Origin: Megamonas hypermegale
GTDB taxonomy: Bacteria > Bacillota > Negativicutes > Selenomonadales > Selenomonadaceae
Direction of reading: 5' to 3'
Assembly (NCBI GenBank): GCA_002314325.1
Contig: DCFC01000013.1
Span: 97,050 to 106,382, forward strand
Length of the DNA stretch: 9,333 nt
In this document: positions 1-5,286 of the stretch, piece by piece
How positions within the stretch are numbered: position 1 is the first letter of the stretch
Layout of the letters: every line of letters begins with the position of its first letter
Position numbers and translations under genes: made by a program
Notes under the pieces: generated by a model
What the model saw: only the letters and a program-made list of their open reading frames with translations
Databases searched by the model: none
What the model was told of the DNA's origin: nothing

Positions 1-24
1 ATTATACTGCTTGGGAAAATCAAT

Positions 25-82
25 TAGCACAATAGATTATTATACATATAGAATGTATTCTTAGCAAAACAATAGCACAATA
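25..82. repeat. Short direct repeat TAGCACAATA, two copies
   Basis: TAGCACAATA occurs at 25-34 and again at 73-82, 48 bp apart, in the AT-rich leader of the first gene. The second copy covers the -35 position of the likely promoter. This could be a regulator's paired binding site or a chance match in AT-rich DNA. Confidence 0.35.
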
Positions 83-92
83 AATCTATTAA

Positions 93-101
93 TGATATAA
101 T
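93..101 (+). promoter_or_regulatory. Extended -10 promoter for the ACT-domain gene
   Basis: A perfect TATAAT at 96-101 is preceded by TG at 93-94, giving an extended -10 (TGATATAAT). At 17 bp upstream the -35 position (73-78, TAGCAC) is poor, which an extended -10 tolerates. Transcription would start near 108, leaving a leader of about 50 nt before the ATG at 158. The poor -35 lies inside the second copy of a short direct repeat. Confidence 0.6.
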
Positions 102-157
102 ATCAGTGTTACATTAAAATCGGTAACAGATTATTTTAGATTAAGGGGATTGGGCAA

Positions 158-427
158 ATGAAACTTGTTGTAACAGTTGTAGGTAAGGACCGCGTGGGCA
201 TTATCGCTACGGTAAGCAGTGTTCTGGCGGAAAATAATGTAAATATCATCAGCATTAATCAGAATATCATGAACGGATTTTTCAACATGGTGCTGATTGC
301 GGAAATGAACGACAAAGATATCAAATTACAGGACCTGCAAAAAGTTCTCAAAGAAAAAGGCGCTGAACTGAAAGTGGACATCAAAGTTCAGCACGAAGAA
401 ATTTTCAACGCTATGCACACTATTTAA
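158..427 (+). CDS. ACT-domain protein, UPF0237 family
   Basis: This small protein of 89 residues is essentially a single ACT domain, the beta-alpha-beta-beta-alpha-beta fold that binds amino acids or other small ligands and often dimerises. The N-terminal strand and following Gly-Lys-Asp-Arg-Val-Gly-Ile-Ile turn (residues 3-16) are typical of the ACT_6/UPF0237 group, as is the Ile-Asn-Gln-Asn-Ile stretch near residues 33-37. The length matches the family (about 88-90 residues). The ATG at 158 follows an AAGGGGAT ribosome binding site at 143-150. There is no fused enzyme domain, so a regulatory or ligand-sensing role is likely, but the function is not established. The UPF0210 gene starts 26 bp downstream, and the two are paired in many Firmicutes, which suggests joint action. 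Family assignment is firm; the role is unknown. Confidence 0.93.
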   Translation: MKLVVTVVGKDRVGIIATVSSVLAENNVNIISINQNIMNGFFNMVLIAEMNDKDIKLQDLQKVLKEKGAELKVDIKVQHEEIFNAMHTI

Positions 428-441
428 GATAAAAAATATTT

Positions 442-446
442 GGAGG
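442..446 (+). promoter_or_regulatory. Ribosome binding site supporting a GTG start
   Basis: GGAGG lies 7 nt before the GTG at 454. It supports initiation at this non-ATG codon rather than at a later ATG. Confidence 0.75.
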
Positions 447-453
447 AACTTTC

Positions 454-1815
454 GTGATTACAGTAAATGATATCTTAGAAACTAATCGCATGATAACGGA
501 AAATAAACTGGACGTGCGCACCATCACTCTCGGTTTAAGCCTCAGAGACTGCGCTCATCCGAATTTGAAACAGTTCTGCGACAATGTTTACGATAAAATC
601 ACCAAATCAGGTGAATTTCTGGTAAAAACGGGCGAAGACATCGCCAGCGAGTACGGTATTCCTATCATTAACAAGCGCGTTTCCGTAACGCCGATTGCCA
701 TCGCGGCCGAAGCCTGCAAAACGGATACATACGTACCGGTGGCTGAAGCAATGGACAGAGCAGCCAAGGAAATCGGCATCGACTTTATCGGCGGCTTTTC
801 CGCTCTCGTGGAAAAAGGCTACACAAACGGCGACCGCATTTTGATAAATTCCATTCCGCAGGCACTCACTGTAACGGATTTGGTCTGCTCTTCCGTAAAT
901 CTGGGCTCGACGAAAGCCGGCATCAACATGGACTGCGTGCGCGAAATGGGTGAAATCGTAAAACGCACGGCGGAACTGACGCGCGACCGCGAAGCTATCG
1001 GCTGTGCCAAACTCGTCATCTTTGCCAATGCTCCCGGCGATAATCCGTTTATGGCAGGCGCTTTCCACGGCGTGAGCGAAGCGGAAAAAGTTGTAAGCGT
1101 CGGTGTCAGCGGCCCGGGCGTTGTAAAACACGCACTCGAAGGTCTGAAAGGTGCCGACTTCACCGAAGTTGCCGAAACGATTAAAAAGACGGCCTTCAAA
1201 ATCACGCGCGTCGGCCAGCTCGTAGCCAAAGAAGCTTCCCGCCGTCTCGGCGTGCAGTTCGGCATTATCGACCTGTCGCTGGCTCCGACACCGGCTGTAG
1301 GCGACAGCGTAGCGCATATTCTCGAAGAAATGGGTCTGGAAAGCTGCGGTGCTCCGGGTACGACGGCAGCGCTTGCCCTCTTAAACGACGCCGTTAAAAA
1401 AGGCGGTCTTATGGCTTCGTCCCATGTCGGCGGTCTGAGCGGCGCATTCATTCCGGTGAGCGAAGATGCCGGCATGATTGATGCAGTGGCGCGCGGCAGC
1501 CTCTCCATCGAAAAACTGGAAGCCATGACGTGCGTATGCTCCGTCGGTCTCGACATGATTGCCGTTGCCGGTGATACGCCTGCTTCCACGATTTCCGGCA
1601 TCATCGCCGACGAAGCGGCTATCGGCATGATTAATAACAAAACGACAGCTGTCCGCATCATTCCTGTTCCGGGCAAAAAAATCGGCGACACGGTAAACTT
1701 CGGCGGTCTTCTCGGCTACTGTCCGATTGTAAAAGTACGCAGCGAATACAGCTCCGATGCCTTCATCGCCCGCGGCGGCCGTATTCCGGCTCCTGTCCGC
1801 AGCCTGACAAACTGA
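454..1815 (+). CDS. UPF0210 / DUF711 protein (PFL-like fold family)
   Basis: The product has 453 residues, the usual full length for the UPF0210 (DUF711) family. Known structures of this family resemble the barrel of pyruvate formate-lyase-type enzymes, but I see no C-terminal glycyl-radical motif, so it should not be called a formate-lyase. Recognisable conserved blocks are Ile-Asn-Lys-Arg-Val-Ser-Val-Thr-Pro (72-80), Gly-Gly-Phe-Ser-Ala-Leu-Val (113-119), and [15 protein letters not shown] (192-206). No signal peptide or membrane segment is visible, so it is likely cytosolic. It starts with GTG after a good Shine-Dalgarno, 26 bp behind the UPF0237 gene, and is probably co-transcribed with it. 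No hairpin terminator follows it before the tRNA promoter. The biochemical function is unknown; the family call is very secure. Confidence 0.95.
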   Translation: MITVNDILETNRMITENKLDVRTITLGLSLRDCAHPNLKQFCDNVYDKITKSGEFLVKTGEDIASEYGIPIINKRVSVTPIAIAAEACKTDTYVPVAEAMDRAAKEIGIDFIGGFSALVEKGYTNGDRILINSIPQALTVTDLVCSSVNLGSTKAGINMDCVREMGEIVKRTAELTRDREAIGCAKLVIFANAPGDNPFMAGAFHGVSEAEKVVSVGVSGPGVVKHALEGLKGADFTEVAETIKKTAFKITRVGQLVAKEASRRLGVQFGIIDLSLAPTPAVGDSVAHILEEMGLESCGAPGTTAALALLNDAVKKGGLMASSHVGGLSGAFIPVSEDAGMIDAVARGSLSIEKLEAMTCVCSVGLDMIAVAGDTPASTISGIIADEAAIGMINNKTTAVRIIPVPGKKIGDTVNFGGLLGYCPIVKVRSEYSSDAFIARGGRIPAPVRSLTN

Positions 1816-1842
1816 TAAAAATAAAAAATTTGAAAATAAGTA

Positions 1843-1871
1843 TTGACAAATCATACTGATATCGCTATAAT
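1843..1871 (+). promoter_or_regulatory. Consensus sigma-70 promoter for the tRNA-Arg gene
   Basis: TTGACA at 1843-1848 and TATAAT at 1866-1871 are both perfect hexamers separated by exactly 17 bp. This is the strongest promoter in the window, as expected for a stable RNA. The start should be near 1878, giving a leader of about 32 nt before the mature tRNA. Confidence 0.9.
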
Positions 1872-1909
1872 ATTAAATGTTCTCAAGAGAGATTACTCCA
1901 TTGAGACAT

Positions 1910-1986
1910 GCGCCCATAGCTCAGCTGGATAGAGCACACGCCTTCTAAGCGTGCGGTCGCAGGTTCGAATCCTGCTGGACGCACCA
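1910..1986 (+). tRNA. tRNA-Arg, anticodon UCU
   Basis: A complete cloverleaf of 77 nt including an encoded 3' CCA. The D-stem is GCTC/GAGC and the D-loop AGCTGGATA. The anticodon stem is CACGC/GCGTG with loop CTTCTAA, so the anticodon is TCT, reading AGA and AGG. The variable loop is CGGTC and the T-arm is GCAGG-TTCGAAT-CCTGC. The acceptor stem is GCGCCCA against TGGACGC: six pairs form, but position 4 (C, 1913) faces position 69 (A, 1979), an internal C-A mismatch. Everything else is canonical, and the gene has its own strong promoter and terminator, so I regard it as functional. A sequencing error or early decay at that one base remains possible. Confidence 0.95.
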
Positions 1987-1998
1987 TTTTGCAAATAC

Positions 1999-2026
1999 GA
2001 CCTGACAGATTGTCAGGTCTTTTTTT
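1999..2026 (+). terminator. Rho-independent terminator after tRNA-Arg
   Basis: A perfect 9-bp stem (1999-2007 GACCTGACA with 2011-2019 TGTCAGGTC), a 3-nt loop, and seven T (2020-2026). It ends 40 nt after the tRNA CCA and separates the tRNA from the larC1 promoter. Confidence 0.92.
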
Positions 2027-2036
2027 ATGCCGAAAA

Positions 2037-2068
2037 CTTGACATGAAGTTCACTCCAAGAGTTAAAAT
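2037..2068 (+). promoter_or_regulatory. Likely MerR-type promoter/operator of larC1
   Basis: TTGACA at 2038-2043 and TAAAAT at 2063-2068 are separated by 19 bp, longer than normal and typical of promoters controlled by MerR-family activators. A dyad fills the spacer: CTTG (2037-2040), TGAA (2044-2047), TTCA (2049-2052) and CAAG (2056-2059) are perfectly symmetric about 2048. It also contains an AGT-NN-ACT core (2047-2054) like that of many MerR-family operators. The larC1 ATG lies 31 bp after the -10. No MerR gene is in the window, so the regulator and its signal are unknown. Confidence 0.65.
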
Positions 2069-2099
2069 AAATTACAATAAATAAAAAAGGGGTTTTCAT

Positions 2100-2954
2100 A
2101 TGGAACAGATGTTATATTTGGAATGCTACGCCGGTATCAGCGGCGACATGTTCGTCGCTTCGCTGCTTGATTTGGGCGTGGAAACGGATTATTTGCTCAA
2201 CAATTTGCAGACCTTGCCGCTGGAAGGATACAAAATAAATATCAGCCGGGTAAAAAAAATGGCGCTGGATGCCTGTGATTTCAACGTCATTTTGGATATA
2301 GACAACCATGACCACGACATGGAATATTTATATGAAGAAAATCATCACCATGAACATGGACACGAGCATGAGCACGGCCATGCACATGAACATCATACAC
2401 ATGAAGAACATAATGAAACACATCACCATCATCACCATGAACACAGAAATCTGAGTGATATCACGGCAATCATTGATAATTCCCAGCTTACGGATAACGC
2501 CAAAGCCATCGCCCGTAAGATTTTCCAGATAATCGCCGAAGCGGAAGCCAAAGCGCACGGCACGACTGTGGAAAACGTCCATTTCCACGAAGTCGGAGCC
2601 GTCGACTCTATCGTCGATATTGCAGCCGCTGCAATCTGTCTGGATAAACTGAACATCACCAAAGTTGCCTGCTCGCCGCTCTCCGAAGGCAAAGGCTTTG
2701 TCAACTGTCAGCACGGAGCCATCCCTATTCCCGTTCCAGCTGTAGTGAATATTGCCAGCGCGCACAACCTGAAACTGCATTTCACCGGAGCAAAAGGCGA
2801 ATTCATAACACCGACCGGTGCAGCCATCATTGCCGCCATCAAAACAGATGACGTTCTGCCGGAAAATTTCACCATTGAAAAAGTAGGTGTCGGTGCCGGA
2901 AAACGCCAGTACGATATCCCGAACGTCGTCCGCGCCATGATAATTAAATATTGA
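2100..2954 (+). CDS. larC: LarC1: N-terminal part of the nickel-pincer cofactor nickel-insertion enzyme
   Basis: LarC puts nickel into the pincer cofactor (made by LarB and LarE from nicotinic acid adenine dinucleotide) used by lactate racemase and related LarA enzymes. This 284-residue protein covers only the N-terminal LarC1 part. Visible family blocks are Tyr-Ala-Gly-Ile-Ser-Gly-Asp-Met-Phe (10-18), His-Phe-His-Glu-Val-Gly-Ala-Val-Asp-Ser-Ile-Val-Asp-Ile (161-174), Gly-Lys-Gly-Phe-Val...His-Gly-Ala-Ile-Pro-Ile-Pro (197-211), Thr-Pro-Thr-Gly-Ala-Ala (237-242) and Gly-Ala-Gly...Ile-Pro-Asn-Val (265-276). Residues 70-115 form a histidine-rich insertion with 22 His, probably for nickel binding or storage. 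In Lactobacillus plantarum larC1 and larC2 are joined by ribosomal frameshifting; here no larC2 reading frame follows in any frame, so it must be elsewhere or absent. The ATG at 2100 follows AAAAAAGGGG (2083-2092). No lar gene neighbours it. Confidence 0.9.
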   Translation: MEQMLYLECYAGISGDMFVASLLDLGVETDYLLNNLQTLPLEGYKINISRVKKMALDACDFNVILDIDNHDHDMEYLYEENHHHEHGHEHEHGHAHEHHTHEEHNETHHHHHHEHRNLSDITAIIDNSQLTDNAKAIARKIFQIIAEAEAKAHGTTVENVHFHEVGAVDSIVDIAAAAICLDKLNITKVACSPLSEGKGFVNCQHGAIPIPVPAVVNIASAHNLKLHFTGAKGEFITPTGAAIIAAIKTDDVLPENFTIEKVGVGAGKRQYDIPNVVRAMIIKY

Positions 2955-3052
2955 TTAAAAAAATCCTCTTTGCTTGTATATTTCTTTTTTTTGTGCTATT
3001 TTTATACTTAATTGAAAAGAATTATGCATACTTTCCTTTTGCGAAAGATGTT

Positions 3053-3058
3053 AGGAGG
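3053..3058 (+). promoter_or_regulatory. Ribosome binding site supporting a TTG start
   Basis: AGGAGG sits 8 nt before the TTG at 3067. No ATG lies nearby in frame, and starting later would lose the membrane anchor, so TTG is the preferred start. Confidence 0.75.
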
Positions 3059-3066
3059 ATTTTATT

Positions 3067-4083
3067 TTGGAAACAGATATTACTGAAAAGATTAAACCCG
3101 TAATACGCTACAGCCTGCCCTTAATTCTTGTTATCGCCGCTGTTTTGGTATTCGGCATTTTCAAATGGAACGAAGCCAAATCCGTACTGGATATTCCTGA
3201 TGCCAAACTGACAAGCTCCGTTGTTCATGTCAGCTCCCAGTCGGACGGAACGCTGACGGAAATTCTCGTCAATGACGGCGATAAGGTCGAAGCCGGACAG
3301 GTAATCGCCAAAGTCAAAGTAATCACTACACCGCAGCAGATAGAAGCACTGCAAAAAGCCTGCGACGAAGCTCAGGCCAATTATGATAATCTGGAACAGC
3401 AGATTAAAAATTCCGTCACGTCACAGACCGTAGTAAGCGCCGCGCCGTCCGCCGGTGATATCGCCGCTGCTCAGGCACGCGTTGACGCTGCTGCCGCTCA
3501 AGCGCAGAAAATGAGCAAACTGTACTCCATCGGTGCCGTAAGCGCAACGCAATACACGGAAGCCCAATCTGAATATTCCGCAGCTCAGGCCGCTTTAAGC
3601 GCAGCCAGTGCACCGCGCCAAGTAACGCAGGAAGTTTCGTCCGCGCCGTCCAAAGAACTTTCCGAAGCTCTTGCCAGTGCGCAGGTACAGCTCGAACAGG
3701 CACAGGCTGCCCTCAAGCAGGCTCAATCCGATAAAAATTACGCCGATATCACTGCGCCGGTCAGCGGCATTGTTTATCTTACCGATTTCAAACAGGGCGA
3801 CAGTCTGAAAGAAAACGACGTTTTTCTTAATATCGGCAATACGAAAAATCTCTGGGTAGAAGCGCCGCTGACGGAAGAACAGTACAACAAGGTTCATCCC
3901 GGTCAATTCGTCAATTATACTGTTGATGATTTGAATTTAACCGGTACTGTTTTGGAAGTTACGCATACCGACGACAGTAATAACAGCCTTATTACTGCCG
4001 CCAGAATTTCATTTCCTGACGATATGATAGATAAAGTTACGCCAGGCAGCACGGTTCAGGCAAAAATCACGCTGGATAAATAA
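3067..4083 (+). CDS. HlyD/EmrA-family periplasmic adaptor (membrane fusion protein)
   Basis: A 338-residue protein with the plan of a membrane fusion protein. It has a short cytoplasmic start, one membrane anchor (about 13-33), a first half-lipoyl segment (about 51-85, with Ser-Asp-Gly-Thr-Leu and Val-Asn-Asp-Gly-Asp-Lys-Val-Glu-Ala-Gly-Gln-Val), and a long Ala/Gln-rich helical hairpin (about 88-222) with the Tyr-Ser-Ile-Gly-Ala-Val-Ser turn (153-159). The second half-lipoyl segment (Ile-Thr-Ala-Pro-Val-Ser-Gly-Ile-Val, 228-236) and a beta-barrel domain to the C-terminus follow. Such adaptors link an inner-membrane transporter to the outer membrane or cell surface. No transporter, outer-membrane channel or regulator adjoins it: larC1 is before and ctsR after, with a terminator in between. 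The partner and substrate are therefore unknown. It starts with TTG behind AGGAGG, 112 bp after larC1; I see no convincing promoter in that gap. Length is normal for the family. Confidence 0.9.
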   Translation: METDITEKIKPVIRYSLPLILVIAAVLVFGIFKWNEAKSVLDIPDAKLTSSVVHVSSQSDGTLTEILVNDGDKVEAGQVIAKVKVITTPQQIEALQKACDEAQANYDNLEQQIKNSVTSQTVVSAAPSAGDIAAAQARVDAAAAQAQKMSKLYSIGAVSATQYTEAQSEYSAAQAALSAASAPRQVTQEVSSAPSKELSEALASAQVQLEQAQAALKQAQSDKNYADITAPVSGIVYLTDFKQGDSLKENDVFLNIGNTKNLWVEAPLTEEQYNKVHPGQFVNYTVDDLNLTGTVLEVTHTDDSNNSLITAARISFPDDMIDKVTPGSTVQAKITLDK

Positions 4084-4118
4084 ATATAAACTGACCCGCT
4101 GTGCCAGCTGAAAAGCTT

Positions 4119-4158
4119 AAAGATACTTGATAACGCTTCGTTATTGGGTATCTTTTTT
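4119..4158 (+). terminator. Rho-independent terminator after the HlyD-family gene
   Basis: GATAC (4122-4126) pairs with GTATC (4148-4152) and ATAACG (4130-4135) with CGTTAT (4139-4144). Three wobble pairs (TTG against TGG) lie between them, with a 3-nt loop. An A-run precedes the stem and TTTTTT (4153-4158) follows. It insulates the ctsR operon from upstream transcription. Confidence 0.88.
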
Positions 4159-4198
4159 ATTTCTTCTATATTAATTAATCTGCTCCATAAAATAAACC

Positions 4199-4227
4199 TT
4201 GCTAATGTCAAAAAGTCAAACTATAAT
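4199..4227 (+). promoter_or_regulatory. ctsR operon promoter with probable CtsR operator in the spacer
   Basis: TTGCTA (4199-4204) and TATAAT (4222-4227) are 17 bp apart. Inside the spacer, GTCAAA is repeated in direct orientation at 4207-4212 and 4215-4220. The known CtsR site is a direct repeat of (A/G)GTCAAA heptads separated by 3 nt (10-bp period); here the hexamers match but the period is 8 bp. A repressor bound there would block RNA polymerase. Position, repeat sequence and the first gene downstream all point to CtsR autoregulation. Confidence 0.75.
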
Positions 4228-4254
4228 ATAATTAACAATTAAAATAATCAAAGT

Positions 4255-4263
4255 AAAGGTGAT
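4255..4263 (+). promoter_or_regulatory. Ribosome binding site that decides the ctsR start
   Basis: AAAGGTGAT matches the 16S rRNA 3' end and is spaced correctly for the ATG at 4268. An in-frame GTG at 4259 lies inside this site and so is an unlikely start. Confidence 0.7.
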
Positions 4264-4267
4264 AATT

Positions 4268-4714
4268 ATGAGCAATATAGCTGATTTAATTGAAGATTAC
4301 ATCTTACGTCGGCTGGCGGCGGAGCAAAACCGTAAAGTGGAACTTAAACGCTCAGATATTGCCGATGAAATTTCCTGCGCACCTTCGCAGATAAGCTACG
4401 TCTTGAGCACACGCTTCACTCAGGACAAAGGCTTTGTCGTGGAATCACGCCGCGGTCTCGGCGGATTTATCCGCATTGGCAGAGTACCGCTGCAGGATTT
4501 AATTTATCAGGATATTTTAGCCAAAATAAATATCAAAACATCATTCGAAGATTTCAAAAATATCGTTCACTATCTGTATAAACGTGAAATCATTAAAAAA
4601 CGCGAAGCTGCTTTAATGTTGCAGACGCTTTCCGTCGTTTTCGACAAGCTCGAGCCGGAAGACAGAGCCGAGCTTATGAAGTCGCTTATTTTAACATTGG
4701 CAAACTTTGCGTAG
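4268..4714 (+). CDS. ctsR: CtsR, transcriptional repressor of class III heat-shock genes
   Basis: A 148-residue dimeric winged-helix repressor that controls clp genes and its own operon. The N-terminal helix-turn-helix is clear: Lys-Arg-Ser-Asp-Ile-Ala (27-32), then Pro-Ser-Gln-Ile-Ser-Tyr-Val-Leu-Ser-Thr-Arg-Phe-Thr (39-51). The beta-wing follows with Val-Glu-Ser-Arg-Arg-Gly-Leu-Gly-Gly-Phe-Ile-Arg-Ile (58-70). Arg62 matches the wing arginine that McsB phosphorylates in Geobacillus. In Bacillus-type CtsR this wing has four glycines that act as the heat-sensing loop; here the second is Leu64. The C-terminal helical part (about 74-148) is the dimer/McsB-contact domain, with a conserved Lys-Lys-Arg-Glu-Ala patch. 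I chose ATG 4268 over the in-frame GTG 4259, which overlaps the ribosome binding site. It is first in the four-gene operon, 17 bp before mcsA. Confidence 0.95.
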   Translation: MSNIADLIEDYILRRLAAEQNRKVELKRSDIADEISCAPSQISYVLSTRFTQDKGFVVESRRGLGGFIRIGRVPLQDLIYQDILAKINIKTSFEDFKNIVHYLYKREIIKKREAALMLQTLSVVFDKLEPEDRAELMKSLILTLANFA

Positions 4715-4731
4715 TCAAAAGGAGGATTATT

Positions 4732-5286
4732 ATGCTGTGTGATAAATGCAATAAAAACGAAGCCAGCATTTATATAACGGAGCTGACGAGTCAGGGACAG
4801 GTCGAGCACCATCTGTGCGAAAGCTGTGCGCTGAAACTCGGTCTGCTCACGGAGAAAAACAATATTTTCTCGATTAATGATTTTCTGTCGGGAATTTTCA
4901 ACCACGAAACAAATAGCGGCAATGAAGCCAAACCAGTGAAGCTGAAACCGGAGCTGACCTGCCCGAATTGCCAGATGACGTACAATGATTTTAAACGCAC
5001 CGGCAAAATCGGCTGCAGCGTCTGCTATAAAACATTTGCTGCACGTCTTGAACCGTTTTTGCGCCGTATTCACGGCTACAGCAGCCATATCGGCAAAATT
5101 CCGCGCCGCGCCGGCGGTACTTTAGGTCTTAAACAGGAAATCGCCGCCCTGCGCCAGAAAATCAAGGAATATATCAATAAAGAAGAATATGAACAGGCTG
5201 CCGTTCTGCGCGACCGCATCAAACTTCTGGAAAATCAGTTGAATACCAATCTGCATAAAGAACAGGCAGGTGATATGAATGACTAA
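4732..5286 (+). CDS. mcsA: McsA, zinc-binding activator of the arginine kinase McsB
   Basis: The 184-residue protein has the McsA plan. An N-terminal Cys-x2-Cys pair (C3, C6) and a second one (C29, C32) form the first zinc site; C77/C80 and C95/C98 form a second. A UVR motif (about 137-172, with Glu-Tyr-Glu-Gln-Ala-Ala-Val-Leu-Arg-Asp) ends the protein. McsA binds and stimulates McsB and helps bring substrates and the ClpC machine together; its cysteines are also linked to metal and oxidative stress sensing. The AAAGGAGG site at 4718-4725 fixes the ATG at 4732. The end overlaps the mcsB start by 8 bp (ATG at 5279, TAA at 5284-5286), which points to translational coupling and fits a protein pair made together. 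All expected cysteines are present and the length is normal. Confidence 0.95.
   Translation: MLCDKCNKNEASIYITELTSQGQVEHHLCESCALKLGLLTEKNNIFSINDFLSGIFNHETNSGNEAKPVKLKPELTCPNCQMTYNDFKRTGKIGCSVCYKTFAARLEPFLRRIHGYSSHIGKIPRRAGGTLGLKQEIAALRQKIKEYINKEEYEQAAVLRDRIKLLENQLNTNLHKEQAGDMND

Noticed and set aside
607..1691. Long open frames on the minus strand (607-1317 and 819-1691) inside the UPF0210 gene
   Set aside because: They lie antisense to a well-conserved gene, lack ribosome binding sites and recognisable domains, and come from the GC-biased codons of the + strand gene.
2955..2970. Run of A residues after the larC1 stop as a frameshift site into larC2
   Set aside because: The A run is beyond the stop codon and no LarC2-like reading frame follows in any frame.
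2983..2992. T-run after larC1 as an intrinsic terminator
   Set aside because: No stable stem precedes the T-run; only weak A/T pairing is possible.
3003..3008. TATACT as a -10 element for the HlyD-family gene
   Set aside because: No acceptable -35 hexamer at 16-19 bp and no TG extension; too weak to call.
5279..5286. The mcsA-mcsB overlap as something unusual
   Set aside because: Short overlaps between these two genes are ordinary in operons of this kind and simply fit coupled translation.
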